DNA of 64,000 nucleotides from Microcella flavibacter (GTDB taxonomy: Bacteria > Actinomycetota > Actinomycetes > Actinomycetales > Microbacteriaceae). Of this stretch, positions 46,096 to 53,378 are shown in pieces. Under the pieces are notes generated by a model. The model made no database searches. It worked only from the letters and a program-made list of their open reading frames with translations, and was not told the DNA's origin. The position numbers were made by a program, and so were the translations under genes. The stretch is from positions 1,736,001-1,800,000 of the forward strand of contig NZ_CP051299.1 in assembly GCF_012530535.1 (NCBI RefSeq), in the 5' to 3' direction. How positions within the stretch are numbered: the stretch's first letter is position 1; each line of letters opens with the position of its first letter.

Positions 46096-47136
46096 ATGAA
46101 GGCCCTGCAGTACCGCACCATCGGATCGGCCCCCGAGGTCGTCGAGATCGACACGCCCGAGCCCGGCCCCGGCCAGGTGCTGCTCACGGTGACCGCCGCG
46201 GGCGTGTGCCACTCGGACGAGTTCATCATGAGCCTGCCCGAGGAGCAGTACGTCTACGGTCTGCCGCTCACCCTCGGGCACGAGGGCGCGGGCATCGTGC
46301 ACGCCGTCGGCGCGGGCGTCACCGAGGTCGCCGTGGGCGATGCCGTCGCAGTCTACGGTCCGTGGGGCTGCGGCACGTGCCGCAATTGCGCCGAGGGCAA
46401 GGAGAACTACTGCACGCGCGCCGTCGAGCTGGGCATCCAGCCCCCCGGGCTCGGCAGCCCCGGATCGATGGCGGAGTACATGATCGTCGACAGCCCCCGG
46501 CACCTCGTGCCCCTCGGCGACCTCGACCCGGTGCAGAACGTCTCGCTGACGGATGCCGGGCTCACGCCGTACCACGCGGTCAAGCGCGCGCTGCCGAAGC
46601 TCGGCGCGGGGTCGACCGCCGTCGTCATCGGAGCCGGCGGCCTCGGCCACGTCGGCATCCAGCTCATCCGGGCGCTCAGCGGCGCCACCGTGATCGCGCT
46701 CGACATCTCCGAGGAGAAGCGGGCGCTCGCCCTCGAGGTGGGGGCGCACCACGCGCTGCACTCCGACGCCGACGCCGTCGCGCGCATCCGCGAGCTCACC
46801 GGCGGGCTCGGCGCCGACGCCGTCTTCGACTTCGTCGGGGCCCAGCCGACCGTCGAGATCGCCGGAGCCTGCGCGGCGATCGAGGGCGACGTGCAGATCA
46901 TCGGCATCGCGGGCGGCGCGCTGCCCGTCGGCATCATGACGACCGCGTGGGACGTCTCGGTGCGGGCGCCCTACTGGGGCTCGCGCTCGGAGCTCATGGA
47001 GGTGCTCGACCTCGCGCGGGCCGGCCTCATCCACGTCGAGACGGAAGTGTTCACCCTCGACGAGGGGCCGTCGGCGTACGCGCGGCTGCACGAGGGCAGC
47101 ATCCGCGGGCGCGCCGTGATCGTGCCGGGCGCCTGA
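46096..47136 (+). CDS. zinc-dependent alcohol dehydrogenase
   Basis: A 346-residue medium-chain dehydrogenase. Catalytic zinc ligands are Cys38 (GVCHSD) and His62-Glu63 (GHEGAG); structural zinc is held by Cys92, Cys95, Cys98 and Cys106. The Rossmann motif is VVIGAGGLGHVGIQLI. It resembles AdhA-type NAD(P)-dependent alcohol dehydrogenases of Actinobacteria; the alcohol is unknown. AAGGAG lies 7 nt before the ATG at 46096. Confidence 0.94.
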   Translation: MKALQYRTIGSAPEVVEIDTPEPGPGQVLLTVTAAGVCHSDEFIMSLPEEQYVYGLPLTLGHEGAGIVHAVGAGVTEVAVGDAVAVYGPWGCGTCRNCAEGKENYCTRAVELGIQPPGLGSPGSMAEYMIVDSPRHLVPLGDLDPVQNVSLTDAGLTPYHAVKRALPKLGAGSTAVVIGAGGLGHVGIQLIRALSGATVIALDISEEKRALALEVGAHHALHSDADAVARIRELTGGLGADAVFDFVGAQPTVEIAGACAAIEGDVQIIGIAGGALPVGIMTTAWDVSVRAPYWGSRSELMEVLDLARAGLIHVETEVFTLDEGPSAYARLHEGSIRGRAVIVPGA

Positions 47137-47198
47137 CCCGGCGGCGCGGGCGGAGCGGGCGGCCACGGCAGGGGCGCCGGGCGCGGCAGACTGGAGTC

Positions 47199-47741
47199 AT
47201 GACCGACGCCGCCGCCCCCGCTCGCACCGCCCGCCCCTCGCTGCTGCTCAGCGGGATCGTCGCCGTCGTGCTCGGCCTCGCCGCGCTCGTCTGGCCCGAG
47301 CGATCGCTGCTCGTCGTCGGCGTGCTGTTCGGCGTCTTCCTCATCCTCTCGGGCGCGCTGCGGCTCGTCACCGCCCTCCGCACGCCGCTGCCGACCGTGC
47401 TGCGCGTCTTCGTCGCCGTCCTCGGCGCCCTCGTGCTCGCCGCGGGCGTGCTGACGCTCGTGGTTCCCTTCGACGGGCTCGAAGTGCTCGCCTACGTGAT
47501 CGGCATCGCCTGGATCGCCGACGGCGTCGCCGGACTCTTCGGCGGGATGCCCGATGCCGAGCTCGTGCCCCGCGGCCTCGCCGTCGCGAGCTGCGCCGTG
47601 GCGATCCTCGGCGGCATCGCCATCCTGCTGCTGCCGGGCATCGCGATCGCGAGCTTCCTGCTGCTCGGAGCGGTGCTGCTGCTCATCACGGGCGTGCTGC
47701 TCGTGCTCGTGTGGGTGCTCATGCGGCGCCGCGCGCGCTGA
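47199..47741 (+). CDS. HdeD family (DUF308) membrane protein
   Basis: A 180-residue membrane protein with six segments in three repeated pairs, the DUF308/HdeD layout (GIVAVVLGLAALVWPERSLLVVGVLFGVFLILSG is the first pair). The E. coli relative is linked to acid resistance; here the function is unknown. CAGACT at 47187–47192 ends 6 nt before the ATG, so a leaderless transcript is possible, although GGAG is also present. Confidence 0.87.
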   Translation: MTDAAAPARTARPSLLLSGIVAVVLGLAALVWPERSLLVVGVLFGVFLILSGALRLVTALRTPLPTVLRVFVAVLGALVLAAGVLTLVVPFDGLEVLAYVIGIAWIADGVAGLFGGMPDAELVPRGLAVASCAVAILGGIAILLLPGIAIASFLLLGAVLLLITGVLLVLVWVLMRRRAR

Positions 47742-47757
47742 GCCGACCGCGGTCGGC
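47742..47757. terminator. palindromic terminator between convergent genes
   Basis: GCCGACCGCGGTCGGC, a perfect 16-bp palindrome, starts at the HdeD-like gene stop and precedes the anti-sigma stop at 47769. Confidence 0.4.
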
Positions 47758-47768
47758 GAGGGGACGGG

Positions 47769-48578
47769 TCAGGCCTCGAGCGTGCCGCGCACGACCGAGT
47801 CGCCCGAGTGCGCGGGGTCTCCGTCCAGGGGCTCCTGGCTGACGTCGACGATCGGGTACTCGGCGAGATCCACCCCGGCGGGGATGACGAACTCGTCCGA
47901 GGAGCCCTCGAGATAGCCGAGGCTGATGAGCCCGTCGACCTCGGGGGTGAGCAGCCAGACCTCGCGCAGCGCGCCGTCGGGGGCGGGGGCATCCACCGTC
48001 ACGGTGACGACGCGATCGTCGCCGCGCTGCAGCACGAGGGCGGAGCCGGCGGCCCCCTGCCAGGCGGGCAGGGCGTCGAGGTCGGCGGAGGCGACGGTGA
48101 CCGCGGGGTCGACCGGCTCGGCGGCGCCCCACCACAGGATGCCGCCGGCGACGAGCGCGGCCGCAGCGGCCGAGGCGGCGACGGGCACGATGAACGAGCG
48201 CAGTGCGCCGCGGCGACGGCGGGCGTCGGCGAGGGGGACGACGGGAGCCGACCGCGACTGGTCGGCACGGGCGCGCTCGGCGGGCGCCGACTCGGCGGGT
48301 GCGGGCAGCGGCCGGACGGCGGCCGCGGGAGTCTCGATCGGCGGTCGGATGCCGGGAGCGAGGCCGAGCTCGCGGTGGATGGCCGACCACACGGCGCCGC
48401 TCGGCGTGCTCAGCGCGCCCTCGCCGAGGGTGGAGCGCGCCACGGAGACAGTCTGGCGCAGCGCGTCGAGCTCGGCGCGGCAGACGGCGCAGGAGTCGAG
48501 GTGCGCGCGCTCGGCGGGGTCGATCGGGGCCTCGCCCATCGCGGCGAGGGCGAGGGTCTCGGCATCAGAGTGCTCCAT
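47769..48578 (-). CDS. RskA-type anti-sigma factor
   Basis: A 269-residue membrane regulator. The cytoplasmic anti-sigma domain has the zinc motif His26-x3-Cys30-x2-Cys33 (HLDSCAVC). One membrane segment follows near residues 129–150, then an extracellular RskA domain (VTVTVDAPAPDGALREVWLLTP). It should hold the partner sigma factor until a signal at the cell surface leads to cleavage. Its ATG lies inside the sigma gene, a 14-nt overlap that fixes the ratio of the two proteins. Confidence 0.93.
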   Translation of the reverse strand: MEHSDAETLALAAMGEAPIDPAERAHLDSCAVCRAELDALRQTVSVARSTLGEGALSTPSGAVWSAIHRELGLAPGIRPPIETPAAAVRPLPAPAESAPAERARADQSRSAPVVPLADARRRRGALRSFIVPVAASAAAAALVAGGILWWGAAEPVDPAVTVASADLDALPAWQGAAGSALVLQRGDDRVVTVTVDAPAPDGALREVWLLTPEVDGLISLGYLEGSSDEFVIPAGVDLAEYPIVDVSQEPLDGDPAHSGDSVVRGTLEA

Positions 48579-49125
48579 GGTTCACCTCCAGTCGGTCTCT
48601 CAGGCGGGTCAGGCTGCGGCGGATGTGGGACTTGACGGTGCCGATCGGCATGTCGAGCCGCTCGGCGATCTGCGTGTGGGTCAGGTCGTCGAAGAAGGCG
48701 AGCTGCACGACCTGCCGGGGCACGGGGTCGAGCTTGGCCATCTCGTCGGCGATGACGAGCCGCTCGGCCAGCACCGACTCGTGGCCGGGGACGGCCTCGT
48801 CGGGTGTGTGGATGGCGGAGTGCTGCGCGATCGCGCGGTCGCGAGCACGAGCTGCGTGGGCGTCGGCGGTGACGTTGCGGGTGATGCCGACCAGCCAGGC
48901 CGAGAGGGATGCCCGCTCGGCGTCGTAGCGGTGGCGGCTCTGCCACGCGGAGACGAAGACCCGCTGCGTCGCATCCTCCGCGTCGGTGACATCGCCGAGC
49001 GAGCGCAGGGCGAGCGAGTAGACGAGCGAGGACCAGCGCGCGTAGATCTCGGCGAGCGCCCGCTCGTCGCCGGCGACGAAGCGACGGGCGACCTCGATGG
49101 CGCCGTCGTCGATCACTGCCGTCAC
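48565..49125 (-). CDS. ECF sigma factor (SigK/SigL-like)
   Basis: A 186-residue ECF sigma factor. Region 2 is ALAEIYARWSSLVYSLALRSLGDVTDAEDATQRVFVSAW; region 4 is RQVVQLAFFDDLTHTQIAERLDMPIGTVKSHIRRSL. It pairs with the RskA-type anti-sigma downstream, as SigK–RskA do in mycobacteria. The GTG at 49125 is chosen because GGAGG lies 10 nt upstream; an ATG at 49187 is possible. The sortase and surface-protein genes just upstream are likely members of the same unit or regulon. Confidence 0.92.
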   Translation of the reverse strand: MTAVIDDGAIEVARRFVAGDERALAEIYARWSSLVYSLALRSLGDVTDAEDATQRVFVSAWQSRHRYDAERASLSAWLVGITRNVTADAHAARARDRAIAQHSAIHTPDEAVPGHESVLAERLVIADEMAKLDPVPRQVVQLAFFDDLTHTQIAERLDMPIGTVKSHIRRSLTRLRDRLEVNHGAL

Positions 49126-49202
49126 TGCGGGGTAGCCTCCACGGTCGTCCGACCGGCGACCATCACCGGCGACTGCTCGCGCCATGGTACCGGTCGCGCC
49201 TG

Positions 49203-49844
49203 TCACGCGATTTTCTCCGCCGTCACGATGTAGTTGTCGGTGTAGCTGCGGGCCGCGCGGTCGAAATCGCCGCCGCAGGTGACGAGCACGAGGTGCGGCG
49301 CGCCGGCCTGGGTGAAGACACGGTCGAGCGGCACCTCGGCCTTCTCGATGCGCTCGACGGTCGTCACGCGGTAGACGTGGGTCGTGCCGTCCGCGTCGAC
49401 CACGGTGGCCTCGGCACCCACCTGCGCCTCGCGCAGCCGGGCGAAGGGGCCGATGCCCTGCACGGGATCGTCCACGTGCGCGGCGATCACGGTGGATCCC
49501 TCCGCGCTCGCGGGGCCGGCGCCGTACTGGTACCAGCCCGCGATGTCGATGTCCTCGGGGATGGACATGTACCCGTCCGGCTCCACGCCCTCCGGCTCCA
49601 CCGGCACCTCGATGCCGAGCGAGGGAACCGAGAGCAGGCCCGGGGCGACGACCGGGGTGGCCTGCTGCTGCGCGGGGTCGCCCGGCGCGGTCTGCGCCGA
49701 GAACGGCGCCGTCGCGACCGGTGCGGGCGTCGGGGTGGTGCTCGGCACCGCCGCCGGAGGGGCGGGCGGTGCCGAGCACGACGCGAGGAGGAGAGCTCCT
49801 GCCGTCGTCAGGGCGATGGTGGCGGGAACCCTCCGCCTCGTCAT
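49203..49844 (-). CDS. class F sortase with lipoprotein signal
   Basis: A 213-residue sortase. The signal peptide ends in LASC (Cys23), so it may be a lipoprotein, which is unusual for sortases. A Pro/Thr-rich linker is followed by the class F domain: IDIAGWYQYGAGP, catalytic His122 (IAAHVDD), Cys189 (LVTCGGDFD) and Arg198 (ARSYTDNYIV). Class F enzymes join proteins with sorting signals to the envelope. It starts 17 nt after the DUF4397 gene, so that product is the obvious candidate partner. Confidence 0.92.
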   Translation of the reverse strand: MTRRRVPATIALTTAGALLLASCSAPPAPPAAVPSTTPTPAPVATAPFSAQTAPGDPAQQQATPVVAPGLLSVPSLGIEVPVEPEGVEPDGYMSIPEDIDIAGWYQYGAGPASAEGSTVIAAHVDDPVQGIGPFARLREAQVGAEATVVDADGTTHVYRVTTVERIEKAEVPLDRVFTQAGAPHLVLVTCGGDFDRAARSYTDNYIVTAEKIA

Positions 49845-49861
49845 CTCTACTACCTCGTGTC

Positions 49862-50710
49862 TCAGCGCTCGGCGGAGACGGTCTTGCGACGGACCACGAT
49901 GCCGACCGCGGCGAGCGCGGCGAGCATCAGGGCGACACCGGCACCGATGAGGCCGGCGTTGCCGCCCTCGGCGACGAGGCCGGCGCTACCGGCGGGGATG
50001 CCCTCCGGAGCGGCACCGAGACCGTCGATGGTGATGACGGCGAACTGCAGGCTGTCGCCCTCGAGGCTGCCGATGGCGTGGACCAGCGTGTTCGTGCCGG
50101 CGGCCAGGGGGAGCGCTGCCGGGCCGATCACGGGGTCGGTGGTGCCCGCAGCGGCGACCGCGGCCTGCACCTCACCCGCGGCGAGGTCGATGTTGCCCTG
50201 GTTCGGGTTGGTCACGCCGGCGAAGGCCTCGACCGAGGTGCCGTTGGCGAGCACGTCGACCGCGGGAGCGGCGGCGGTGTGACGCACGGTCAGGCGAGCC
50301 TGGCCGGCGGCGATGTCGCTGACGTTGTTCTCGAAGGCCGTGAGCGCGGGGGTCTCGTCGGCGTTGAGGTGGGCGACCACCGTGACGCTGGCACCGGCGG
50401 TGAGGGTGGCGTCGAGCGTCAGGGCGGGCTCGCCCGTGCCGTCGGCCGCGTCGCCGGGGAAGACGTCGATGTTGTACTCGCCGGCCGGGAGCGCGAGCGG
50501 CTCGGCGGTGACGGTGCCGAAGGTCACGTCCTGCAGACCGGCGACGGCCTCGCCGTTCGCGTAGATGTCGACCGGGAAGTCACCCTCGCCGGGGACGCCG
50601 TGGACGACGTAGAGGTCGGCGGTGCCGGCCGTCGAGGCGGCGGCGGGGGCGGCGATGCCCACGGTGGCGAGAGCGGCGACGCCGACTCCCGCGAGAATAC
50701 GGTTGCGCAT
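49862..50710 (-). CDS. DUF4397 surface protein
   Basis: A 282-residue exported protein. The signal peptide ends near AAPAAAS (residue 26). Two DUF4397 beta-sandwich repeats follow (ADLYVVHGVPGEGDFPVDIYANG near 32, and ARLTVRHTAAAPAVDVLANG near 138). The C terminus has a Gly-rich stretch, one membrane helix (about 252–272) and a basic RRKTVSAER tail, the layout of a cell-wall sorting region but without an LPXTG. AAGGAGG precedes the ATG. The upstream 150 bp show no clear housekeeping promoter, so the neighbouring ECF sigma factor may drive it. Confidence 0.9.
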   Translation of the reverse strand: MRNRILAGVGVAALATVGIAAPAAASTAGTADLYVVHGVPGEGDFPVDIYANGEAVAGLQDVTFGTVTAEPLALPAGEYNIDVFPGDAADGTGEPALTLDATLTAGASVTVVAHLNADETPALTAFENNVSDIAAGQARLTVRHTAAAPAVDVLANGTSVEAFAGVTNPNQGNIDLAAGEVQAAVAAAGTTDPVIGPAALPLAAGTNTLVHAIGSLEGDSLQFAVITIDGLGAAPEGIPAGSAGLVAEGGNAGLIGAGVALMLAALAAVGIVVRRKTVSAER

Positions 50711-50868
50711 GGTTCCTCCTTGTAGACGCCCGCCCGGCGGGTGCCGAGATCGGGTTCGTGCGGAATGCCTTACATGGATCACTTCCGCGCGGAGGACGCG
50801 TTCGGATGCGCTGGAGGCTGGCAGAATCCTGGGGGTGGAGCGAGCGGCGCCGGGGAGCGGGGACCGCG

Positions 50869-51633
50869 TCAGCCGAGCGCGGCGGAGAGCGTCGTCAGCG
50901 TGACGACGAGGCCGGCGAGCCAGAGCAGCAGATTGAGCCCGCCGACGACGAGGCCCGCGACGGCGAGGCCGCGGCCCCGCGTGATGCCGTTCGCCGTCTC
51001 GCGCATCCCGCGGCCCGCGGTGATGACGCACACCGTCAGCAGGGCGGCGTTGATGACGAAGATGAGGGCGAGGGTGACGAAGACCGGCGTCCACGCCCCG
51101 CTCGCGGCGCCGCCGGCGGCCTGCGCTGCCGCATCGGTGGTGAGCGCCGCGGCGAGGGTGTTGCCGAGCAGCGAGACCAGCAGCGGCAGCAGGCCGGTGA
51201 CGAACGCGGCGGTCGCGGCGTGACTGCGCACGGGCGGCGCCGTCCAGCGACGCCCCTTGGCCAACGGCGGCACCTCGGGCGCGATCGTCAGCACCGTGCC
51301 GCTCGCGGACTCGCCCTCGAGGGCGCCCGCGTCGTCCGCGGCGGCGGTCGGTTCCGGCGCGGCTGCCGGCGAGGCTGCGGGGGGCGGTCCGATCGCGAGA
51401 CTCGACCGCGGCGGATCCGCGTCGTCGGCGACGATCGGCTCGTGCTCCGCCGCGGGCTCGTGCTCCGCCGCGGGCGACTCGACGGCCGCCGACGCCTCGG
51501 TGACCGCCGGCGTCCCGACGACGTTCGGAGCCTCGGCGGGCTCGGGCGACTCGACCACCGCGGGGGCCCCGCACCGCGTGCAGAAGCGTGCGCCGTCGCG
51601 CATGGCGGCGGCGCACCGGATGCACGTCGCCAT
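50869..51633 (-). CDS. zinc-ribbon membrane protein
   Basis: A 254-residue protein. The N-terminal zinc ribbon has Cys4, Cys7, Cys18 and Cys21 (ATCIRC and FCTRCGAP). A disordered acidic, repetitive linker (two copies of AAEHEP) spans about residues 30–130. Two blocks of membrane helices follow (four segments), of the DUF4190 type. The function is unknown. GAAGGG lies upstream of the ATG. Confidence 0.8.
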   Translation of the reverse strand: MATCIRCAAAMRDGARFCTRCGAPAVVESPEPAEAPNVVGTPAVTEASAAVESPAAEHEPAAEHEPIVADDADPPRSSLAIGPPPAASPAAAPEPTAAADDAGALEGESASGTVLTIAPEVPPLAKGRRWTAPPVRSHAATAAFVTGLLPLLVSLLGNTLAAALTTDAAAQAAGGAASGAWTPVFVTLALIFVINAALLTVCVITAGRGMRETANGITRGRGLAVAGLVVGGLNLLLWLAGLVVTLTTLSAALG

Positions 51634-51774
51634 CGCCCCGCCCTTCCGCCCGCGACCGATTCCGAGCGTTTCGGGGCCTGCCCCAGGGTAGTGAGCGGAG
51701 GGTCGGATGCCCTTCCCCCCGTCATGGGGAGGACGCGCCCGCTCGGCGGCGCCGCACCGGTGCGCGACGGGGTC

Positions 51775-51803
51775 TTGACGGCGCCCCCGCGCGGGAGCAG
51801 TAT
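51775..51803 (+). promoter_or_regulatory. strong promoter for the structured intergenic RNA
   Basis: TTGACG (51775–51780) is 17 bp from CAGTAT (51798–51803), the best -35/-10 pair in the window outside the SOS promoters. It points into a 280-nt region full of hairpins and is not followed by a plausible coding gene on the plus strand for over 1.5 kb. Confidence 0.65.
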
Positions 51804-51809
51804 GGCCGC

Positions 51810-52088
51810 AGATCAACTCACCGCCCAGACGCGCCGGAGGCATCGCCCCGCCGCTGGGCGGTGAGTCTGTTAACGGGGCCGCCCACGATGAGCCCGCCCA
51901 CCCCCGAAGTGGGGGCCCGAACCACCCCAACCGCTGGGGCCGGGGTGCCGAACCCCACCAGCAAGGGGAACCGCATCACCCCGTGCAGCAGGGGGACTGC
52001 TGGACGGGATCCACTCCGCCGAACGGGTCGGCGGAGCGCGGAAACGCTGTGGTCCGGTCGTCGCGCTGGGGAGCCTGACGACCGGACC
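51810..52088 (+). ncRNA. candidate structured non-coding RNA of unknown class
   Basis: A chain of stems fills this stretch: a 12-bp stem at 51817–51828/51854–51865 (CTCACCGCCCAG), 5-bp stems at 51901–51915, 51925–51939 and 51942–51956, a 4-bp stem at 51965–51982, CAGCAG/CTGCTG at 51986–52002, a 9-bp stem at 52014–52036 (CTCCGCCGA), and a 12-bp terminal stem at 52051–52088. A promoter sits just upstream. No open frame here looks coding. RNase P, tmRNA and SRP signature sequences are absent. I see nothing in 51634–51774 other than the promoter. Confidence 0.6.
52051..52088. terminator. 12-bp hairpin ending the RNA region
   Basis: GGTCCGGTCGTC and GACGACCGGACC form a perfect 12-bp stem with a 14-nt loop. 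It ends 10 nt before the stop of the convergent PrsW-like gene, so it can terminate both units. Confidence 0.7.
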
Positions 52089-52098
52089 CGCACTCCGC

Positions 52099-53301
52099 TC
52101 AGCCCCGCGGAGCGTTCGCCCGCAGCGCGTGCCGCGCGGCGGAGACCCGCTCGAGCAGCTGCGCCTCGTCGACGCGGGCCCCGATGCGATCGCGGCCGGT
52201 CAGGATGCGCTGCCGGGCGTGCGCGAGCCGGGTCGCGTCGCGGATGAAAGCGGCCATGAGGCGGGATGCCCCCGCGCGGGCCGCCCATGCGGTGGCCGCG
52301 CGCCGCCCCGCCGGTGTGGCGAGCATCCCCACCTCGTCGGCGTGCAGCCAGCCCGCCTGCGCGTACTCGCCGAGCCGCGCCCGGGTGAGGCGCATCTCCT
52401 GCCGGCGCAGCATCGTGACGAGCGCGATCGCGATGAGGAACAGCGGCACCTGCACGAGCAGGTAGTAGCCGTAGAAGTCGCCGACGAAGAACAGGGCGCC
52501 GTTCCAGAAGGCGTGCAGCAGCACGGCGGGCACGAGGCCCAGCAGGAACGCGCCGAGCCCGACGCGGGCGCCGCGCTGCGCCGCCGCGCCGAGGGCCGCG
52601 CCGATGAGGGCCGTGAACATGACGTGCGCGAAGGGCGACATGAGCCCGCGGATGACGAAGATCTCGATGGTGCCCGCGGTCAGCACCCCCTCCTCGGTGA
52701 GCTGCAGGCCGAAGTAGAGGATGTTCTCGGTGAAGGCGAAGCCGCCGGCGACCCAGGCGGCGTAGACGATGCCGTCGACCGGACCGTCGAAGTGGCGGCG
52801 GGCGCCCCACAGGATGAGCAGCACGCCGATTCCCTTCGCCACCTCCTCGACGATGGGCGCCTGCACGGCGGCGCCGAGGAACTCGGTCGCGGCGGCCGGC
52901 GTGCCCGTCGCGGCGAGCGCGCCCTGCACCTGCACGTCGACGAGCAGCGCGATGAGCACGCTCGCCCCGGCGCCCCAGAGGAAGGCGAAGACGAGGGCGC
53001 CGCGCGGCTCGGGCTCCCAGCGGTCGATCCAGCGCACCCCGAGGAAGACGATCGTGAGCGGCACGAGCGCCATGACGGCGGCGATGACGACGCCGATCTC
53101 GCCGAGCCCCGAGACGAGGTACGCGAGCACGGCGAGGGCCAGCAGCGAGACGAGGACGAGGCCGACGACGGCGAGCAGCGTCGACCCGGCGCCGCGGGCG
53201 CGGCGTCCCGTCAGGGCCGGGGGCTGCGCGGGGTGCGAGGTCTCCGCGCGCACCGCGTCGGGGGCGGCGGCGAGCGGAGTCGGGCGGGGCTGCTCGGTCA
53301 T
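52099..53301 (-). CDS. PrsW family intramembrane metalloprotease
   Basis: A 400-residue membrane protein with eight or nine predicted segments. The PrsW motifs are EEVAKGIG (catalytic Glu pair), GGFAFTENILYF, SPFAHVMFTALIG and LLHAFWNG, in the right order. In Bacillus PrsW cleaves the anti-sigma factor RsiW; an anti-sigma gene is close by here, but a link is only a guess. The C-terminal 90 residues are cytoplasmic and helical. The ATG at 53301 is chosen since TAGAGT lies 7 nt upstream. Confidence 0.9.
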   Translation of the reverse strand: MTEQPRPTPLAAAPDAVRAETSHPAQPPALTGRRARGAGSTLLAVVGLVLVSLLALAVLAYLVSGLGEIGVVIAAVMALVPLTIVFLGVRWIDRWEPEPRGALVFAFLWGAGASVLIALLVDVQVQGALAATGTPAAATEFLGAAVQAPIVEEVAKGIGVLLILWGARRHFDGPVDGIVYAAWVAGGFAFTENILYFGLQLTEEGVLTAGTIEIFVIRGLMSPFAHVMFTALIGAALGAAAQRGARVGLGAFLLGLVPAVLLHAFWNGALFFVGDFYGYYLLVQVPLFLIAIALVTMLRRQEMRLTRARLGEYAQAGWLHADEVGMLATPAGRRAATAWAARAGASRLMAAFIRDATRLAHARQRILTGRDRIGARVDEAQLLERVSAARHALRANAPRG

Positions 53302-53308
53302 GCTGTGC

Positions 53309-53314
53309 ACTCTA
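53309..53314 (-). promoter_or_regulatory. leaderless -10 box of the PrsW-like gene
   Basis: TAGAGT ends 7 nt before the ATG at 53301. Confidence 0.45.
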
Positions 53315-53378
53315 CTGTCGCCGTCGCGGTGTCCGATTCCCGCTGGTAGGGCCCAGCATCCCGTGCCAGGGTGAGGGC

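Noticed and set aside
51810-52088. RNase P RNA, tmRNA or SRP RNA
   Set aside because: The GAGGAAAGTCC and ACAGAA motifs of RNase P, the tRNA-like ends of tmRNA and the GGAAGGAAGCA loop of SRP RNA are not present on either strand.
51818-52810. Open frame through the structured intergenic region on the minus strand
   Set aside because: It is a frame-shifted shadow of the PrsW gene that runs into the hairpin region; composition and start do not look coding.
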